64,000 bases of DNA from contig CBDCMS010000004.1 of assembly GCA_965219005.1 (NCBI GenBank), positions 2,294,001 to 2,358,000 of the forward strand, given 5' to 3'. Origin of the DNA: CAUZIZ01 sp965219005. GTDB lineage: Bacteria; Acidobacteriota; UBA6911; RPQK01; JAJDTT01. Below, piece after piece: positions 1 to 9,034 of this stretch (position 1 is its first letter; every line of letters begins with the position of its first letter). The position numbers were made by a program, and so were the translations under genes. Below the pieces are notes generated by a model. It was not told the origin of the DNA, searched no databases, and saw only the letters and a program-made list of their open reading frames with translations.

Positions 1-186
1 GTCAGGAAGAGCCAGGCGACTATCCGCTTGGCCGCTGCCAGACTGAAGAAACAGCGCTCGAAGTCTCCTGCCAGGGAGCACGTTCATAGTATGAGACCCC
101 GGAGAGGGAGAGGGAGCTTCAATCCACTCCAGGATTGGTCACTGGTCCGACTGAAGGATCCCACACCGGCCCGCCATCCTGACCGA
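1..186. other. left edge, no gene recognised
   Basis: An open frame crosses this stretch on the + strand but its product resembles nothing I recognise and it continues antisense through the methyltransferase gene. I see no RNA gene or repeat here. Confidence 0.4.
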
Positions 187-903
187 TCAGTAGACAAAAG
201 GCACAAGTCGCCAGGATCGTTGGGCGTACGCCCGCCATTGATCGCCAAACTCGGTTGCCAAGAGCCGCTCCTCATCGTGAATGCGGAAAAGGAACACGGC
301 GAGCACAACCGGGGCGAACACGAAGCCGAGCCAGGAGCCGAACGCGAGACCGTACCCCATCAGCGAAACGACGATGAACAGGTATCGGGGATGCCGGATC
401 CAACGATAGGGGCCCGTTGTGATGAGCTCATGCCCTTCTTGAATGGTCACCTCTCCACTGAGCTGCTTGCCCAAGACAGCATTCGACCAGAGCAGAAAGG
501 CATAGCCCCATCCCGTTAACAACACGCCGAGAGGCCGGATCCACGAGACGTCAGTGAATCGGGCATAGTGGTTTCGGTCGCCGTTCGGGGCGAGGAGGAA
601 CAGGGCAAGCATCATGGCCCCAAGCACCAGCCCAAGCCAGCCTGTGGGGCTTTGGCGCTTGATCCGTTTTTCTTCGATCCCTTTTCCGAGTCCGCCTTCC
701 GAAGCGATGCGGCGCATGACCGCAACGGCGACCACGATCATGCCGATCGCCATGCCCCATAAGGCAGCGCGCCATCCGTTCGCGAAAAAACCGGCAACGT
801 CGTCGAGCCCCCATCCAATCAGTGGCACCGCGACATAAAACAGGATGACAATTGCAAGGATGACGTATTTTCGAAAGAGAATGGGGGCCTCCTCTTTAGA
901 CAT
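187..903 (-). CDS. isoprenylcysteine carboxyl methyltransferase-like membrane protein
   Basis: Multi-pass membrane protein of about 238 residues. The C-terminal part carries the ICMT/phospholipid-methyltransferase signature: GPYRWIRHPRY near residue 165, then EERLL, FG and a terminal RSWRLVPF pattern. Members methylate small or lipid-linked substrates with S-adenosylmethionine at the membrane; the substrate here cannot be told. I chose the ATG at 901-903 because an AGAAGG ribosome binding site lies about eight bases upstream and the first membrane segment follows soon after; the frame is open further upstream to 1191 but that part is low-complexity and overlaps the IS91 remnant. An NnrU-like or generic methyltransferase name would fit equally well. 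Confidence 0.8.
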   Translation of the reverse strand: MSKEEAPILFRKYVILAIVILFYVAVPLIGWGLDDVAGFFANGWRAALWGMAIGMIVVAVAVMRRIASEGGLGKGIEEKRIKRQSPTGWLGLVLGAMMLALFLLAPNGDRNHYARFTDVSWIRPLGVLLTGWGYAFLLWSNAVLGKQLSGEVTIQEGHELITTGPYRWIRHPRYLFIVVSLMGYGLAFGSWLGFVFAPVVLAVFLFRIHDEERLLATEFGDQWRAYAQRSWRLVPFVY

Positions 904-1084
904 TATAGCTGCCTTCTCGCGGCAGTCATTCGATGTTCGATGTTTATTCAAGGCCGACGGACCGGCTAACGTTGCGGTCCTATGGCCGGCCTTCTCTCCG
1001 AAACACTCACAGCCCTCGTGGGCCGTGTTGAACCGCCGAAACCCGCAGCAGGGTGGAGGCGAAACTTTGAGGTGAATGCCATGG

Positions 1085-1250
1085 TGAAGACGACATGGTG
1101 GTGTTCGATGGGTAACAGGTGCTGCTGTTGGGCCTGGAGCCATCGATCCTGATCCAGGCCCTGGCATTTGGAGCAATGGCGATCGCGGCACGAGTTGTAG
1201 GAGATCTGCTCGTATCCGAAGCGGTCACACTGGTGGATACGGCCGCCTAG
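1085..1250 (-). pseudogene. IS91-family transposase N-terminal zinc-ribbon remnant
   Basis: Read on the reverse strand, this stretch encodes ALGGRIHQCD, then YNSCRDRHCSKCQG, then LLPIEHHHVVFT, which is the zinc-ribbon start of IS91-type transposases (CD..., NSCRNRHCPKCQ, HVVFT). One zinc cysteine is replaced (CDRFGYE). There is no start codon and the homology stops abruptly after HVVFTMA, so only about 55 residues remain. It follows the tyrosine-recombinase fragment at 1250-1453, the order in which these two genes occur in many IS91-like elements. Confidence 0.65.
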
Positions 1251-1453
1251 GGCAACGGCGGTGTGAGGTGAGCGCGAGAAGAGACGAATTCGGACAGATC
1301 CAGCGCCTGAATCTGCTCCAGGGTCCTCGCTTTCCTGGTCTGGAGAAACTCCAAAAAGATCGTCAGCTCTCGGGTTCGCATTCGAAGGGTTGCCGGCCGC
1401 AGTTGGAGTCGATCCCGACAGTACTGTTCGTACTCACGGAGAACCTTTCTCAT
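1247..1453 (-). pseudogene. tyrosine recombinase N-terminal fragment
   Basis: 68-residue open frame resembling the SAM-like core-binding domain of tyrosine recombinases (EYEQYCRDRL, LRPATLRMRTREL, IFLEFLQTRK). The catalytic domain with the R-H-R-Y residues is missing, because the frame ends where the IS91 transposase remnant begins. Taken with that neighbour it is the leftover of a recombinase-plus-transposase IS91-like element that lost its middle. It is too short to be active. Confidence 0.6.
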
Positions 1454-1662
1454 GGGGGGCAGGATATGGATCTTTCCCAGGTTCGTGCGGGCCGGTTGTC
1501 CTCTGAAGAAGTTAGCTGAGGTTCTTCGGATTGACGTTGAACTGCTGTTGTAGATGGTTTGTCCTGTTTGGATAGGGTAAAACCCAAGTCGCTAAGACCC
1601 CGACAGACCACGTCCATCTGAATTGGCGTTTTGAACCTGTTTCTGGCACTCTGGACCCTACC
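1454..1662. other. non-coding spacer
   Basis: Between the recombinase fragment and the chimeric ORF. Only short antisense frames without recognisable similarity are present. Confidence 0.3.
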
Positions 1663-2496
1663 ATGCAAGACTCGGCGTTCGCTTCAAGAATCCCAGTTAT
1701 CCTCTTAATGGTCGGCTTATTCTGGGTGCCCGCTCTCGGGGCTGATCCGCCGATAGTCGTAGAGAAGGTGGAGGTCAAAGGACTCTGGCATCATGGCGCA
1801 CACAACGCCTTCACCGACCTGATCCGCTGGCGGGATCGGTTTTACTGTACTTTTCGCGAAGGCTACCAACACGTCTCGTATGACGGCAAGATCCGCGTAC
1901 TGGTCTCTGAGGACGGAGAGACCCAGAATTGGAGATTACCCCCGACGACAGACTCATGCAGCTGGGACTCGTCCGATTGGAGCACGACCCACAGAACTCC
2001 GCCGGCAGTTTTGTTTCCTTCACTGAAGATGGATGGAACTGGTCCCATCCCCAGAGGTGAGCCGTTGGAGGCGTACCTCGAAAAGCTCAGGACTATTCGC
2101 AGGTGGATGGACCGGTACCCCGAGATCAAAGTCGTCTTGACTCACGGGTTTGCGTGGAGATCGTTCATGCACAGCGACGGCATTAGCCTGCCAGATGAGG
2201 TCTTCGCCGCGGCGCCGTCGGACCACCCCAACTTCTACGTTCAGTTGCTGTTTGCGATCTTCTTCGGCGGTGTCTGGGACTACCCGATGCCGCAGATCAG
2301 GACCACACTTGAACAGGTCGCGGAGAACATCGGAGTCGACCGACTCATCTGGGGCACGGACATTCCTATGGTGATGCGCTTTGTGACGTATCGCCAGAGC
2401 CTCGAATCTTTGAGGGTCAACCTCGACTTCCTCACAGAGGACGAGATCGGTCGTATCGTCGGAGGCAATATGGGGCGATTGATGGGCGTCGATTAA
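1663..2496 (+). CDS. chimeric ORF: sialidase-like 5' remnant joined to amidohydrolase 3' remnant
   Basis: 277-codon frame made of two unrelated halves. Residues 1-27 are a signal peptide; residues 35-86 resemble the start of a secreted BNR/sialidase-like protein (AFTDLIRWRDRFYCTFREG, then RVLVSEDGE). The sialidase-like homology then continues in a different frame (1917-2060: RDPELEITPDDRLMQLG, then SFVSFTEDGWNWS). From about 2056 the original frame resumes as the C-terminal part of an amidohydrolase-2 family TIM barrel (KVVLTHGF, then DRLIWGTDIP, DEIGRIVGGNMGRL). So the ORF is probably a by-product of deletion and fusion, not a designed two-domain protein. If translated, the product would carry nonsense sequence from about residue 87 to 130. 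A downstream Ldh_2 gene starts 15 bases later with its own ribosome binding site. Confidence 0.55.
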   Translation: MQDSAFASRIPVILLMVGLFWVPALGADPPIVVEKVEVKGLWHHGAHNAFTDLIRWRDRFYCTFREGYQHVSYDGKIRVLVSEDGETQNWRLPPTTDSCSWDSSDWSTTHRTPPAVLFPSLKMDGTGPIPRGEPLEAYLEKLRTIRRWMDRYPEIKVVLTHGFAWRSFMHSDGISLPDEVFAAAPSDHPNFYVQLLFAIFFGGVWDYPMPQIRTTLEQVAENIGVDRLIWGTDIPMVMRFVTYRQSLESLRVNLDFLTEDEIGRIVGGNMGRLMGVD

Positions 2497-2511
2497 AAAG
2501 GGGAGGATCCA

Positions 2512-3555
2512 ATGCCAACCAAGACCGCTGACGATTTACGAAGGGCTGTCGAAAGTATCTCCAAGGCCGTCGGGACGCCTCCCGAGGCTGCTACAGTGCT
2601 TGCCGATATTCTTGTCGGCTCACACCTGGCCGGACACGACTCGCACGGCATCCAACATCTTCCACACTACATCAAGGAGGTGCAGGCAGGCGAAATCGTG
2701 CCCACCGCGAATCCTGAAATAATCGAGGAGACAGCCAGTGCGGCTCTCGTGACAGGACGCTGGGGTTGGGGGCACGTCACTGCTGACTTCGTCACCCGTA
2801 TTGGAATCAAAAAGGCGCGGGAGAACAGAGTTGCCTTGGTCAGCGCCGTAGAAGTCAACCACATCGGTCGCCTCGGCGAATATGTAGAGCGGGCAGCCGC
2901 AGAGGGTGTGGTTGCCATAATGGTGGCCGGTTGCTTCTCTGAGGAGACTCAATCGGCCGCACCTTATGGAGGCAGCAAGGCTCTGCTGTTACCCAACCCT
3001 ATCGCGATGGGCTTCCCGACACGTGACAGTCATCCTGTCGTCCTCGACTTCGCGACCACAAAGGTGGCTGGCGGAAAGGTCATGCTGGCCAGGGCAAAGG
3101 GTGAGCAGATTCCAAGTGGATGCCTCATCGACAAAGAGGGCAATCCATCCACCAATCCGGACGATTTTTTCAACGGGGGAGCCTTACTCCCGTTTGGTGA
3201 GCACAAGGGGTTTGGCATTATGGTAGCAGCTGAGATCCTGGGGCGGATCCTGTCGGGTGCCGATGCATATTCCGATACCCACCACGGCGGCGTCGGTTTC
3301 CGCCATTCTGGTGTGACTCTGATCGCCGTCGACAGCGGCTCTTTTTCCTCCTCCGGCCAATTCGTTGAGCGTACCACCGAACTGGTGAGCCGAATTCAAG
3401 CAGTGCCACCGGCAGCGGGATTCACCGAGGTCATGGCGCCGGGTGACTTTGAGCACAGGGCGCGCACCAGTCGCCTCAAACAAGGTATTCAAATTCCCGA
3501 TTCGACCTGGGCCGAGGTCGTACAGACAGCTGAGTCCCTGGGAGTGAGCGTTTAG
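2512..3555 (+). CDS. malate/L-lactate dehydrogenase family (Ldh_2) oxidoreductase
   Basis: 347 residues, usual length for the Ldh_2 family of NAD(P)H-dependent 2-oxoacid reductases (malate, lactate, ureidoglycolate, 2,3-diketogulonate). Visible family landmarks are GHDSHGIQHLPHY near residue 42 with the catalytic histidine region, NHIGRLGEY near 116, LPNPIAMGFP near 165, VLDFATT near 179 and GEHKGFGIMVAAE near 230. A GGGGAGG ribosome binding site sits five bases before the ATG. The start of the following Tat-exported BNR gene lies four bases after the stop, so the two are probably co-transcribed. The neighbourhood suggests a sugar-acid or hydroxy-acid substrate, but this is inference. Confidence 0.88.
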   Translation: MPTKTADDLRRAVESISKAVGTPPEAATVLADILVGSHLAGHDSHGIQHLPHYIKEVQAGEIVPTANPEIIEETASAALVTGRWGWGHVTADFVTRIGIKKARENRVALVSAVEVNHIGRLGEYVERAAAEGVVAIMVAGCFSEETQSAAPYGGSKALLLPNPIAMGFPTRDSHPVVLDFATTKVAGGKVMLARAKGEQIPSGCLIDKEGNPSTNPDDFFNGGALLPFGEHKGFGIMVAAEILGRILSGADAYSDTHHGGVGFRHSGVTLIAVDSGSFSSSGQFVERTTELVSRIQAVPPAAGFTEVMAPGDFEHRARTSRLKQGIQIPDSTWAEVVQTAESLGVSV

Positions 3556-3559
3556 TTAT

Positions 3560-4798
3560 ATGCAGAGTGAGCAGATGGGAAGCAAGAACGTGTTCGAGAA
3601 ACGGAGCGAATCATTGAGATCAACGAGATCAACGTCTGTGTCTGAAGGTCTCAACCGTCGTCGCCTGATGAGATCAGCCCTGGCGAGCCTGGCCGGCGTG
3701 GGGCTGGGCCAGAGTGCGGCTGCTCGGGCACTGGCCTCAATGGGAGGCGAGGACGATCCGAATCGGCTTTTGCACATGGATGATTTGGAACGGTACGTCG
3801 CCATCGACGACAAGTGCGCCTGGCCCAATCTGACGCTCATGCCTGCCGGCAGTATCGTGGCCACGATCTTCGGCCAACCCTGTCACGGCACCTGCGAAGG
3901 TGACGCCGAGTGCTGGATCAGCCGAGACGGAGGCCGTAGCTGGACCTTCTTGAGCGTCCCTGCGCCGCACGAGCCGGGAACCTGGCGCGGAAATCTGGCG
4001 GCAGGCCCCACTGCCAGTGGCGCCTTCGTCGTTCTGTGTAGCGGCGGCCGGGTGCCGAGTCCGCCTACCGGCGTTCAGTTGGTGTGTTGCCTGGCTGCAC
4101 TGGTCTGCCACTCGACGGATGGAGGCAGGACGTGGACCCGCACGGAAGGTCTGAAGATCCCGCCGGGTGTGGACGACGTCATTCCCTTCGGCGATATCGC
4201 CACGCTTCCGGGGGGGCGTCTCGCCGTTTCGGCTTACTCCGGAGACCACGTAACGAGGAACACGGCCTGGGTATTCTTCAGCGACGATGACGGGCGAACC
4301 TGGGGCGATGCCCGGGTCATCGGTCTGGACAATTACAACGAAACGACACTCCTGTCCACAGGCAACGGAAAACTTCTGGCCGCCAGCCGCACGCTCAAGA
4401 AAGAGCATACGGAGATCTCAGCATCCGAAGACAGCGGGCACACCTGGAAGCATCGCGGTCCCGTGTCGCTGTTCAAACAGTGTCCTGCGCATCTCTTCGG
4501 ACTGCAAGATGGGTCGATCCTGCTCACCTACGGCTCACGCCTTCGGGGCGCGCTCGGTGTCCATGCCCGCATCAGCCGCGATGAGGGCCTGAGTTGGGAT
4601 GCACCCCGCGTCCTTTTCAGCACGACTGTACGCAAGTCCGGCACGGCCCCTGGAGCAGTGGACGGTGGGTATCCCTCCAGTGTGCAACTGAAGGACGGGA
4701 CCATCGTCACCGCCTACTACTGCCAGCGCATCCCCATGCACCAGCGCTATCACATGGGCGTGGTCCGATGGCGGGTCCCGCCGTCTCAAGGTGGGTGA
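3560..4798 (+). CDS. Tat-exported BNR-repeat (sialidase-like) propeller protein
   Basis: 412 residues. The N-terminus contains a twin-arginine type signal (NRRRLMRSALASLAG near residue 32), so the folded protein is exported. The mature part carries five Asp-box motifs (SRDGGRSW, STDGGRTW, SDDDGRTW, SEDSGHTW, SRDEGLSW) that mark a six-bladed sialidase-type beta propeller. The family includes exo-sialidases but also many proteins of other or unknown specificity; I do not see enough to assign the substrate. The start may be the second methionine (3575). It follows the Ldh_2 gene by four bases and is the first of six such genes in the window. Confidence 0.85.
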   Translation: MQSEQMGSKNVFEKRSESLRSTRSTSVSEGLNRRRLMRSALASLAGVGLGQSAAARALASMGGEDDPNRLLHMDDLERYVAIDDKCAWPNLTLMPAGSIVATIFGQPCHGTCEGDAECWISRDGGRSWTFLSVPAPHEPGTWRGNLAAGPTASGAFVVLCSGGRVPSPPTGVQLVCCLAALVCHSTDGGRTWTRTEGLKIPPGVDDVIPFGDIATLPGGRLAVSAYSGDHVTRNTAWVFFSDDDGRTWGDARVIGLDNYNETTLLSTGNGKLLAASRTLKKEHTEISASEDSGHTWKHRGPVSLFKQCPAHLFGLQDGSILLTYGSRLRGALGVHARISRDEGLSWDAPRVLFSTTVRKSGTAPGAVDGGYPSSVQLKDGTIVTAYYCQRIPMHQRYHMGVVRWRVPPSQGG

Positions 4799-5069
4799 GA
4801 CACCTCTTCTCGTGCTGGCTCCTCCTCAAACCCACACCAACCTAGACCCAAAATATGCGCGATTGCGAAAATGGACCCCTTCGCGACTCCTGGGAGCCAT
4901 TTTGGAGGCCGAAATTCTAGATTTCTACGCCAAGCCAGTCAAAGCTGGTCTCCTGTTCCACTCTCCCGCAAGCGAATTGCATAATAGGAGCCATTTTGCC
5001 CCCTTGGGGGGCTCTTTTGGAGACACCTCGCCCCCGCTCCCGCAACGTTCGGCGCTTTTCCCTCTCCGC
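4799..5069. other. intergenic, right flank of IS1380 remnant
   Basis: No coding potential beyond antisense shadows. It should contain the IS end, but I could not recognise a matching terminal inverted repeat. Confidence 0.3.
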
Positions 5070-5888
5070 TCAGGTAGCCGCTCGTCGTTTCAGCCAGGCA
5101 CTGCCCTCCAAAACAAGACGGCTCCAGCCATTGACCTCCAGCAGCCGATTGACCAACTGTCGGCCGGTCCGCAGAATCTGGCAGGGCATTTCAATAACCT
5201 CTCGCAGGAAACGGCGATATTCCATCCTCACCAGTTGCCTGGCCTGCAGTCGAGCCGGCAGAAGCAGCCCCATCCAGGCCTTCAGATTCCAGGCCTGGGC
5301 CGCAATCACCAGATAGGCCCAGTTCGCCACCAACGTATCGGAGGGCATCCGCAGCGCCTCGACTCCGTTCTTGAGCTGCTCAATGACGTTCTCCTGGTTG
5401 CAGCGCCGGTTGTTTTCCCGAACCACTCCTGCCCTCCCCAGCTTCTCGGCGGGGATATTCGTGACGTAAAAGTAATAGCGCCTCTGGGGCAGAAGCTGCT
5501 TCTTCCCTTTGTTTTTCCCCTGGCTCGGACGCACCAGCTCCCTCCAACTCGCTTGGGGCAACGCTTCCGCCCACTCGATGAAGCTCGGATAGGCGTCGAT
5601 CCCGAAGTCAAACTCCACCCCCGCTTCCGCCCAGCGGTCAAAAGGTCTCGTCAGCGAAAAATCCGTGTCTCCGCGCAGGCGCACCGAGCGAAAACCCGCC
5701 TCTCGGACCAACTCGATACTTCGATCCAGCCACTCGGGGGCTCCCTCATGAGAGGGGCGATTGCCCGAACGGTTGACCGCATAGGCATTCGTGTGAGCCC
5801 TGAATCTCCCTTTCAGACAGACTAGCCACCCAGCCTCGACCGTTAGTAGAAGGAGACCCTCATTTGCCTTTGCCACATACTTCTCCAC
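5070..5888 (-). pseudogene. IS1380-family transposase, truncated
   Basis: 272 codons match the C-terminal half of IS1380-type DDE transposases: VNRSGNRPSHEGAPEW, then VRLRGDTDFSLTR with a catalytic-type aspartate, DRWAEAGVEFDFGIDAYP, and the late NRRCNQENVIEQLKNGVEAL and SNWAYL-like block with WNLKAW. Family members are about 430-480 residues, so the N-terminal third is missing. A stretch between ELVRP and RYYFYVTN is also much shorter than usual, suggesting an internal deletion. The product is very unlikely to transpose. It lies between a BNR gene and the sigma54 activator. Confidence 0.75.
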
Positions 5889-6005
5889 AACGCTCTTAGA
5901 TTCAATAGGTAAGAGTATTCTATGGTAGGGAGGATGGTTGGGACGCGCTGTTAACTCGAAGACAGGTAAGCCACTGGTTTGACCAGTACTTAGTGCTCCA
6001 TTCCA

Positions 6006-7550
6006 TTAGCGGCGGAAACGAGTGCAGTCAATATTGTATTTTTGAATCTTGTAACCGATGATGCGTTCGGTTGTATCTAGTAGCTTGGAGGCGCGGGCAC
6101 GGTTGCCCCGAGTCGTTTTCAGAGCGTCCTGCAAAAGATCCTTTTCATAGGCTTGTACCGACTGGGAGAGGGACATGCTGCTAACCGTGTCGGACGCCTC
6201 GGCAGTTTGCAGCGTAGGCGGCAGGTGGTGGCCGTGGATGACGTGGCTGTCGCAGAGCAGAACGGCTCGCTCGATGGCATTCTCCAACTCCCTGACGTTA
6301 CCCGGCCAGTGATAGCTCATCAACATATCGATGGTGGGTGTGGAGATTCTCTTGATGTTCTGGCCCTGACGCGAGGAGTACTTCTCCAGGAAGTGGTCGG
6401 CCAGGAGCGCAATGTCCGCCTTCCGCTCCCTCAACGGGGGCATGAAGATGATGAAGACATTGAGCCGATAGTACAGATCTTGACGGAAGAGCCCCTCTGA
6501 CATCGCCTGCTCGAGATCCTTGTTGGTGGCCACTATCAAGCGGACATTGACCTTGATGGTCTCCACGCCTCCCAGGCGCTCAAACTCGCGTTGCTGCAAC
6601 GCCCGCAGCAGCTTCACCTGAGTGCCGGGGTCCAGCTCACCGATCTCGTCAAGGAAAAGGGTGCCACCATCGGCCAACTCAAAACGCCCCAGCTTACGTG
6701 ACTGGGCCCCCGTGAAGGCCCCTTTCTCATAGCCGAACAGCTCAGACTCGATCAGCGTCTCGGGAAGCGCCGCGCAGTTGACCTTCACGAAGGGTTGCTT
6801 GGCCCGTGGGGAGTTGTAGTGAATGGCGTGGGCGATCAACTCCTTGCCGGTCCCTGATTCTCCTCGGATCAGAACCGTGGTGCCGGTCCGGGCCACCCGG
6901 CTGACCTGCTCGTAAACGTCGTTTATTTCGCTACTGGTCCCCACGATGTTGGGGAAGTCGTAACGCTCGTGCAGTTCCTCGCGCAGGTATGTGTTCTCCT
7001 CCAGATGACTCGCTCGCTCGCTCTGCAGGGCCCGGTGGGTCTTGACTACCTGCCCGATCAGCGCGGCCACAACGTCCAGGAACTTCAACAACCGTTCGTA
7101 ATCCCGACCCGACTCGAAGAGAACGTCGACGCTGAGAGCACCCACCGTGCGCCGGCCCACCGAAATAGGCACGCAAAAGAAGCTCAGTTCGTATTGGCTC
7201 AACTCGCCTCTCTGATCCGCCCGTTTCAAAAAAAGGGGCTCGCGGCTGATCTGCGGAATCACGATCGGTTTGCCGCTCTCCACCACCCGGCCCGTGATGC
7301 CCTCCCCCACACGGTAAGAGGCGCTACGGCCCTGAGGAGTGATTCCGACAGCGGCCTCAATCCGCAGTTCCCCACTATCGTCCTGAAGCAGCGTCACCGC
7401 GCTTCGGATCACGTAGTGACGTTCCTCCAGTATCTCCAGGATCTGGTTCAATGGGGCCGTGAGATTGACCGTGGCAGCCACCGTCCGGGTGATCTCGACC
7501 AGGGTGCTGAGCTCCGGAAACTCAGCGGGCAGTGAGGGAGTAGAGGACAT
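6006..7550 (-). CDS. NifA/NtrC-type sigma54-dependent transcriptional activator (GAF-AAA-Fis)
   Basis: About 514 residues. Domain order: an N-terminal GAF sensor (about 15-175), a linker with coiled-coil character, a sigma54-interaction AAA+ ATPase (about 205-440) with Walker A GESGTGKE, the sigma54-contact loop GAFTGA and Walker B GGTLFLDEIGE, and a C-terminal Fis-type helix-turn-helix (NRARASKLLDTTERIIGYKI). It binds upstream DNA and drives open-complex formation by RNA polymerase-sigma54. I set the start at the ATG at 7550 because AAGGAG lies upstream; an in-frame ATG at 7589 has weaker support. It is divergent from the porin-amt-P-II cluster, whose leader holds a sigma54 promoter match, so nitrogen-status control of that cluster is the likely job. 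This resembles NifA most, but no nif genes are in view. Confidence 0.88.
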   Translation of the reverse strand: MSSTPSLPAEFPELSTLVEITRTVAATVNLTAPLNQILEILEERHYVIRSAVTLLQDDSGELRIEAAVGITPQGRSASYRVGEGITGRVVESGKPIVIPQISREPLFLKRADQRGELSQYELSFFCVPISVGRRTVGALSVDVLFESGRDYERLLKFLDVVAALIGQVVKTHRALQSERASHLEENTYLREELHERYDFPNIVGTSSEINDVYEQVSRVARTGTTVLIRGESGTGKELIAHAIHYNSPRAKQPFVKVNCAALPETLIESELFGYEKGAFTGAQSRKLGRFELADGGTLFLDEIGELDPGTQVKLLRALQQREFERLGGVETIKVNVRLIVATNKDLEQAMSEGLFRQDLYYRLNVFIIFMPPLRERKADIALLADHFLEKYSSRQGQNIKRISTPTIDMLMSYHWPGNVRELENAIERAVLLCDSHVIHGHHLPPTLQTAEASDTVSSMSLSQSVQAYEKDLLQDALKTTRGNRARASKLLDTTERIIGYKIQKYNIDCTRFRR

Positions 7551-7813
7551 GGGATCAGGTCTCCTTGGCTTGATGCGAGCGAACGACATAATTGTAGAAA
7601 TAGCGCCTAAGAGGATACATTTTTGTATATATCAATTTTTGGACGTCTTTTCAAGGATCTACAATGGATCTCTGGTGCTGTCCGAGCTAGACGGTCATCC
7701 GCCATTCTTGGCTTCCAGCTCCCAGTAATCGCCGCTTATTGGCTGAAAACACAGACACTTATCCCAAAGAATTACATATTTGTCGGTTTGAGATCCATCA
7801 ATGACAGTTTTGT

Positions 7814-7832
7814 AGGGACCGGGCATGTCCCT
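7814..7832. promoter_or_regulatory. inverted repeat, possible activator binding site
   Basis: AGGGAC and GTCCCT arms separated by seven bases, centred about 75 bp upstream of the sigma54 promoter, where an enhancer-binding protein would be expected. It does not match the classical NifA (TGT-N10-ACA) site. The assignment to the neighbouring activator is inference. Confidence 0.35.
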
Positions 7833-7886
7833 TGCGAGCCAGTGCTACAGGGCTTTCCAGCTGCACATTCCCAACTTTCAGGGTAC

Positions 7887-7902
7887 TGGCACGGGATTTG
7901 CT
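7887..7902 (+). promoter_or_regulatory. sigma54 (-24/-12) promoter
   Basis: TGGCACGGGATTTGCT matches the sigma54 consensus TGGCACR-N4-TTGCW at every defined position. It lies 72 bases before the ATG of the porin gene and points towards porin, amt and P-II. The gene divergent from it encodes a sigma54 activator. Confidence 0.8.
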
Positions 7903-7974
7903 TCTTAGCAGGGTCGTCGGACGACCAGGAGGGGTGGTGGGACACCTTTTTGTGTGTCGGAATTCGGAGGACGT

Positions 7975-8898
7975 ATGAGACAGACGAAACGCACTGCACT
8001 GTACCTTCTATTGATGGCCGCTGGTTCGTTGCCGCTGCTGCGAGGGCAAGACGCCCAGGAACCAGACACCCGGCAACAAGACACCCAGCAGCAAGAGGTC
8101 CAGAGAGGTGTTTCCCACTCACTCGCCGTGGACACGGGTGTGGTGAGCAAGTATATCTTTCGCGGTCAGCGGGCGACCAACGACTGGAGCCTGCAGCCTT
8201 CGATTACATTGGGGGTCGGGGAGTTTTCCTTCAACTTCTGGGGTAACCTCGATATGGCCGCAGTCAACGAAGGGGACTCGCTGCTTGTGCCGGAGAACCC
8301 AGCCGCTCTGCCGGGCCAGAGCGGTTTGAAGGGGAAGTTCTCCGAAGTCAACTATGTCTTCTCCTATGCTCATTCGTTTGAGGCTGTCGGCATTGAAGCG
8401 GGGACAATCGTCTACGGCTTTCCGGAGCGCTCCGTCTCCTTGCCTTCCACCACCGAAGTCTATCTCGGGGTCTCTTTGGATACCCTGCCACTGACACCCT
8501 CGGCAACCCTGTATGTCGACGTCGATGAGACGGGAGCTGCGGGTGACACGGGAATGTATTTCCTGCTGGGTGCCGAACACAAGTTCGGTTTCGGGCACAG
8601 CCGCTTCCCCGGGTTGGGTATCTCCACCTCGTTGGGCCTCGCCAATGGGGGCTTTGCAAACTACTTCTATGGCGCCCAGGAATCGGGACTTCATGACTAC
8701 AGTCTAACCTTCACTCTACCCGTCAACTTGGGCGAGAAGTGGTCTGCCTCTCCTTTCGTGACCTACAGTGCGCTGCTGGGCAACTTTCGCGACCACCAAT
8801 ACTTGGATCCGCGCCGAGTCTTGCGGGGAACAGCGGGCGCTCCGAACTCCGCGGCTGACACGGTTTGGGGCGGCCTTACGTTGAGCATGGAGTTCTAA
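7975..8898 (+). CDS. TorF/Gcw_chp-like putative outer-membrane porin
   Basis: 307 residues with a signal peptide (RTALYLLLMAAGSLPLL). The mature start AVDTGVVSKYIFRGQRATN resembles the TIGR02001 (Gcw_chp, TorF) family, where a conserved YVFRG motif opens a small beta barrel; alternating hydrophobic strands continue to a terminal phenylalanine (LSMEF), as in outer-membrane barrels. The ATG at 7975 is preferred over 7954 because GGAGG sits four bases before it. Genes of this family often lie beside amt and glnK, as here, which suggests passage of ammonium or small amines through the outer membrane; that role is inference. Transcription is probably from the sigma54 promoter at 7887-7902. Confidence 0.75.
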   Translation: MRQTKRTALYLLLMAAGSLPLLRGQDAQEPDTRQQDTQQQEVQRGVSHSLAVDTGVVSKYIFRGQRATNDWSLQPSITLGVGEFSFNFWGNLDMAAVNEGDSLLVPENPAALPGQSGLKGKFSEVNYVFSYAHSFEAVGIEAGTIVYGFPERSVSLPSTTEVYLGVSLDTLPLTPSATLYVDVDETGAAGDTGMYFLLGAEHKFGFGHSRFPGLGISTSLGLANGGFANYFYGAQESGLHDYSLTFTLPVNLGEKWSASPFVTYSALLGNFRDHQYLDPRRVLRGTAGAPNSAADTVWGGLTLSMEF

Positions 8899-9034
8899 AC
8901 TACTGAGAAGCGATCGCTGGAGAAGGCTACGGATGATGCACTCAATGGAATTGACCACAGACCGAAAATTGAGGAGAAGAGAAGTGAGAAGGCAAGCCTT
9001 GTTGGGATCACTCTTATCTCGGGGAGGTTTCAGC

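Larger units (their letters stand above)
7551..7974. promoter_or_regulatory. divergent control region between activator and porin-amt-P-II cluster
   Basis: 424 bases without a supported gene. They contain an inverted repeat at 7814-7832 and the sigma54 promoter at 7887-7902, the arrangement expected for an enhancer-binding activator. Confidence 0.55.

Noticed and set aside
28..519. 163-codon + strand ORF at the left edge
   Set aside because: Mostly antisense to the methyltransferase gene and not similar to any family I know.
4791..5825. Long + strand ORF of 344 codons
   Set aside because: Antisense to the IS1380 transposase fragment, no protein similarity, composition follows the opposite strand.
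7814..7832. Classical NifA upstream activator site
   Set aside because: The inverted repeat does not fit TGT-N10-ACA, so it is listed only as a possible activator site.
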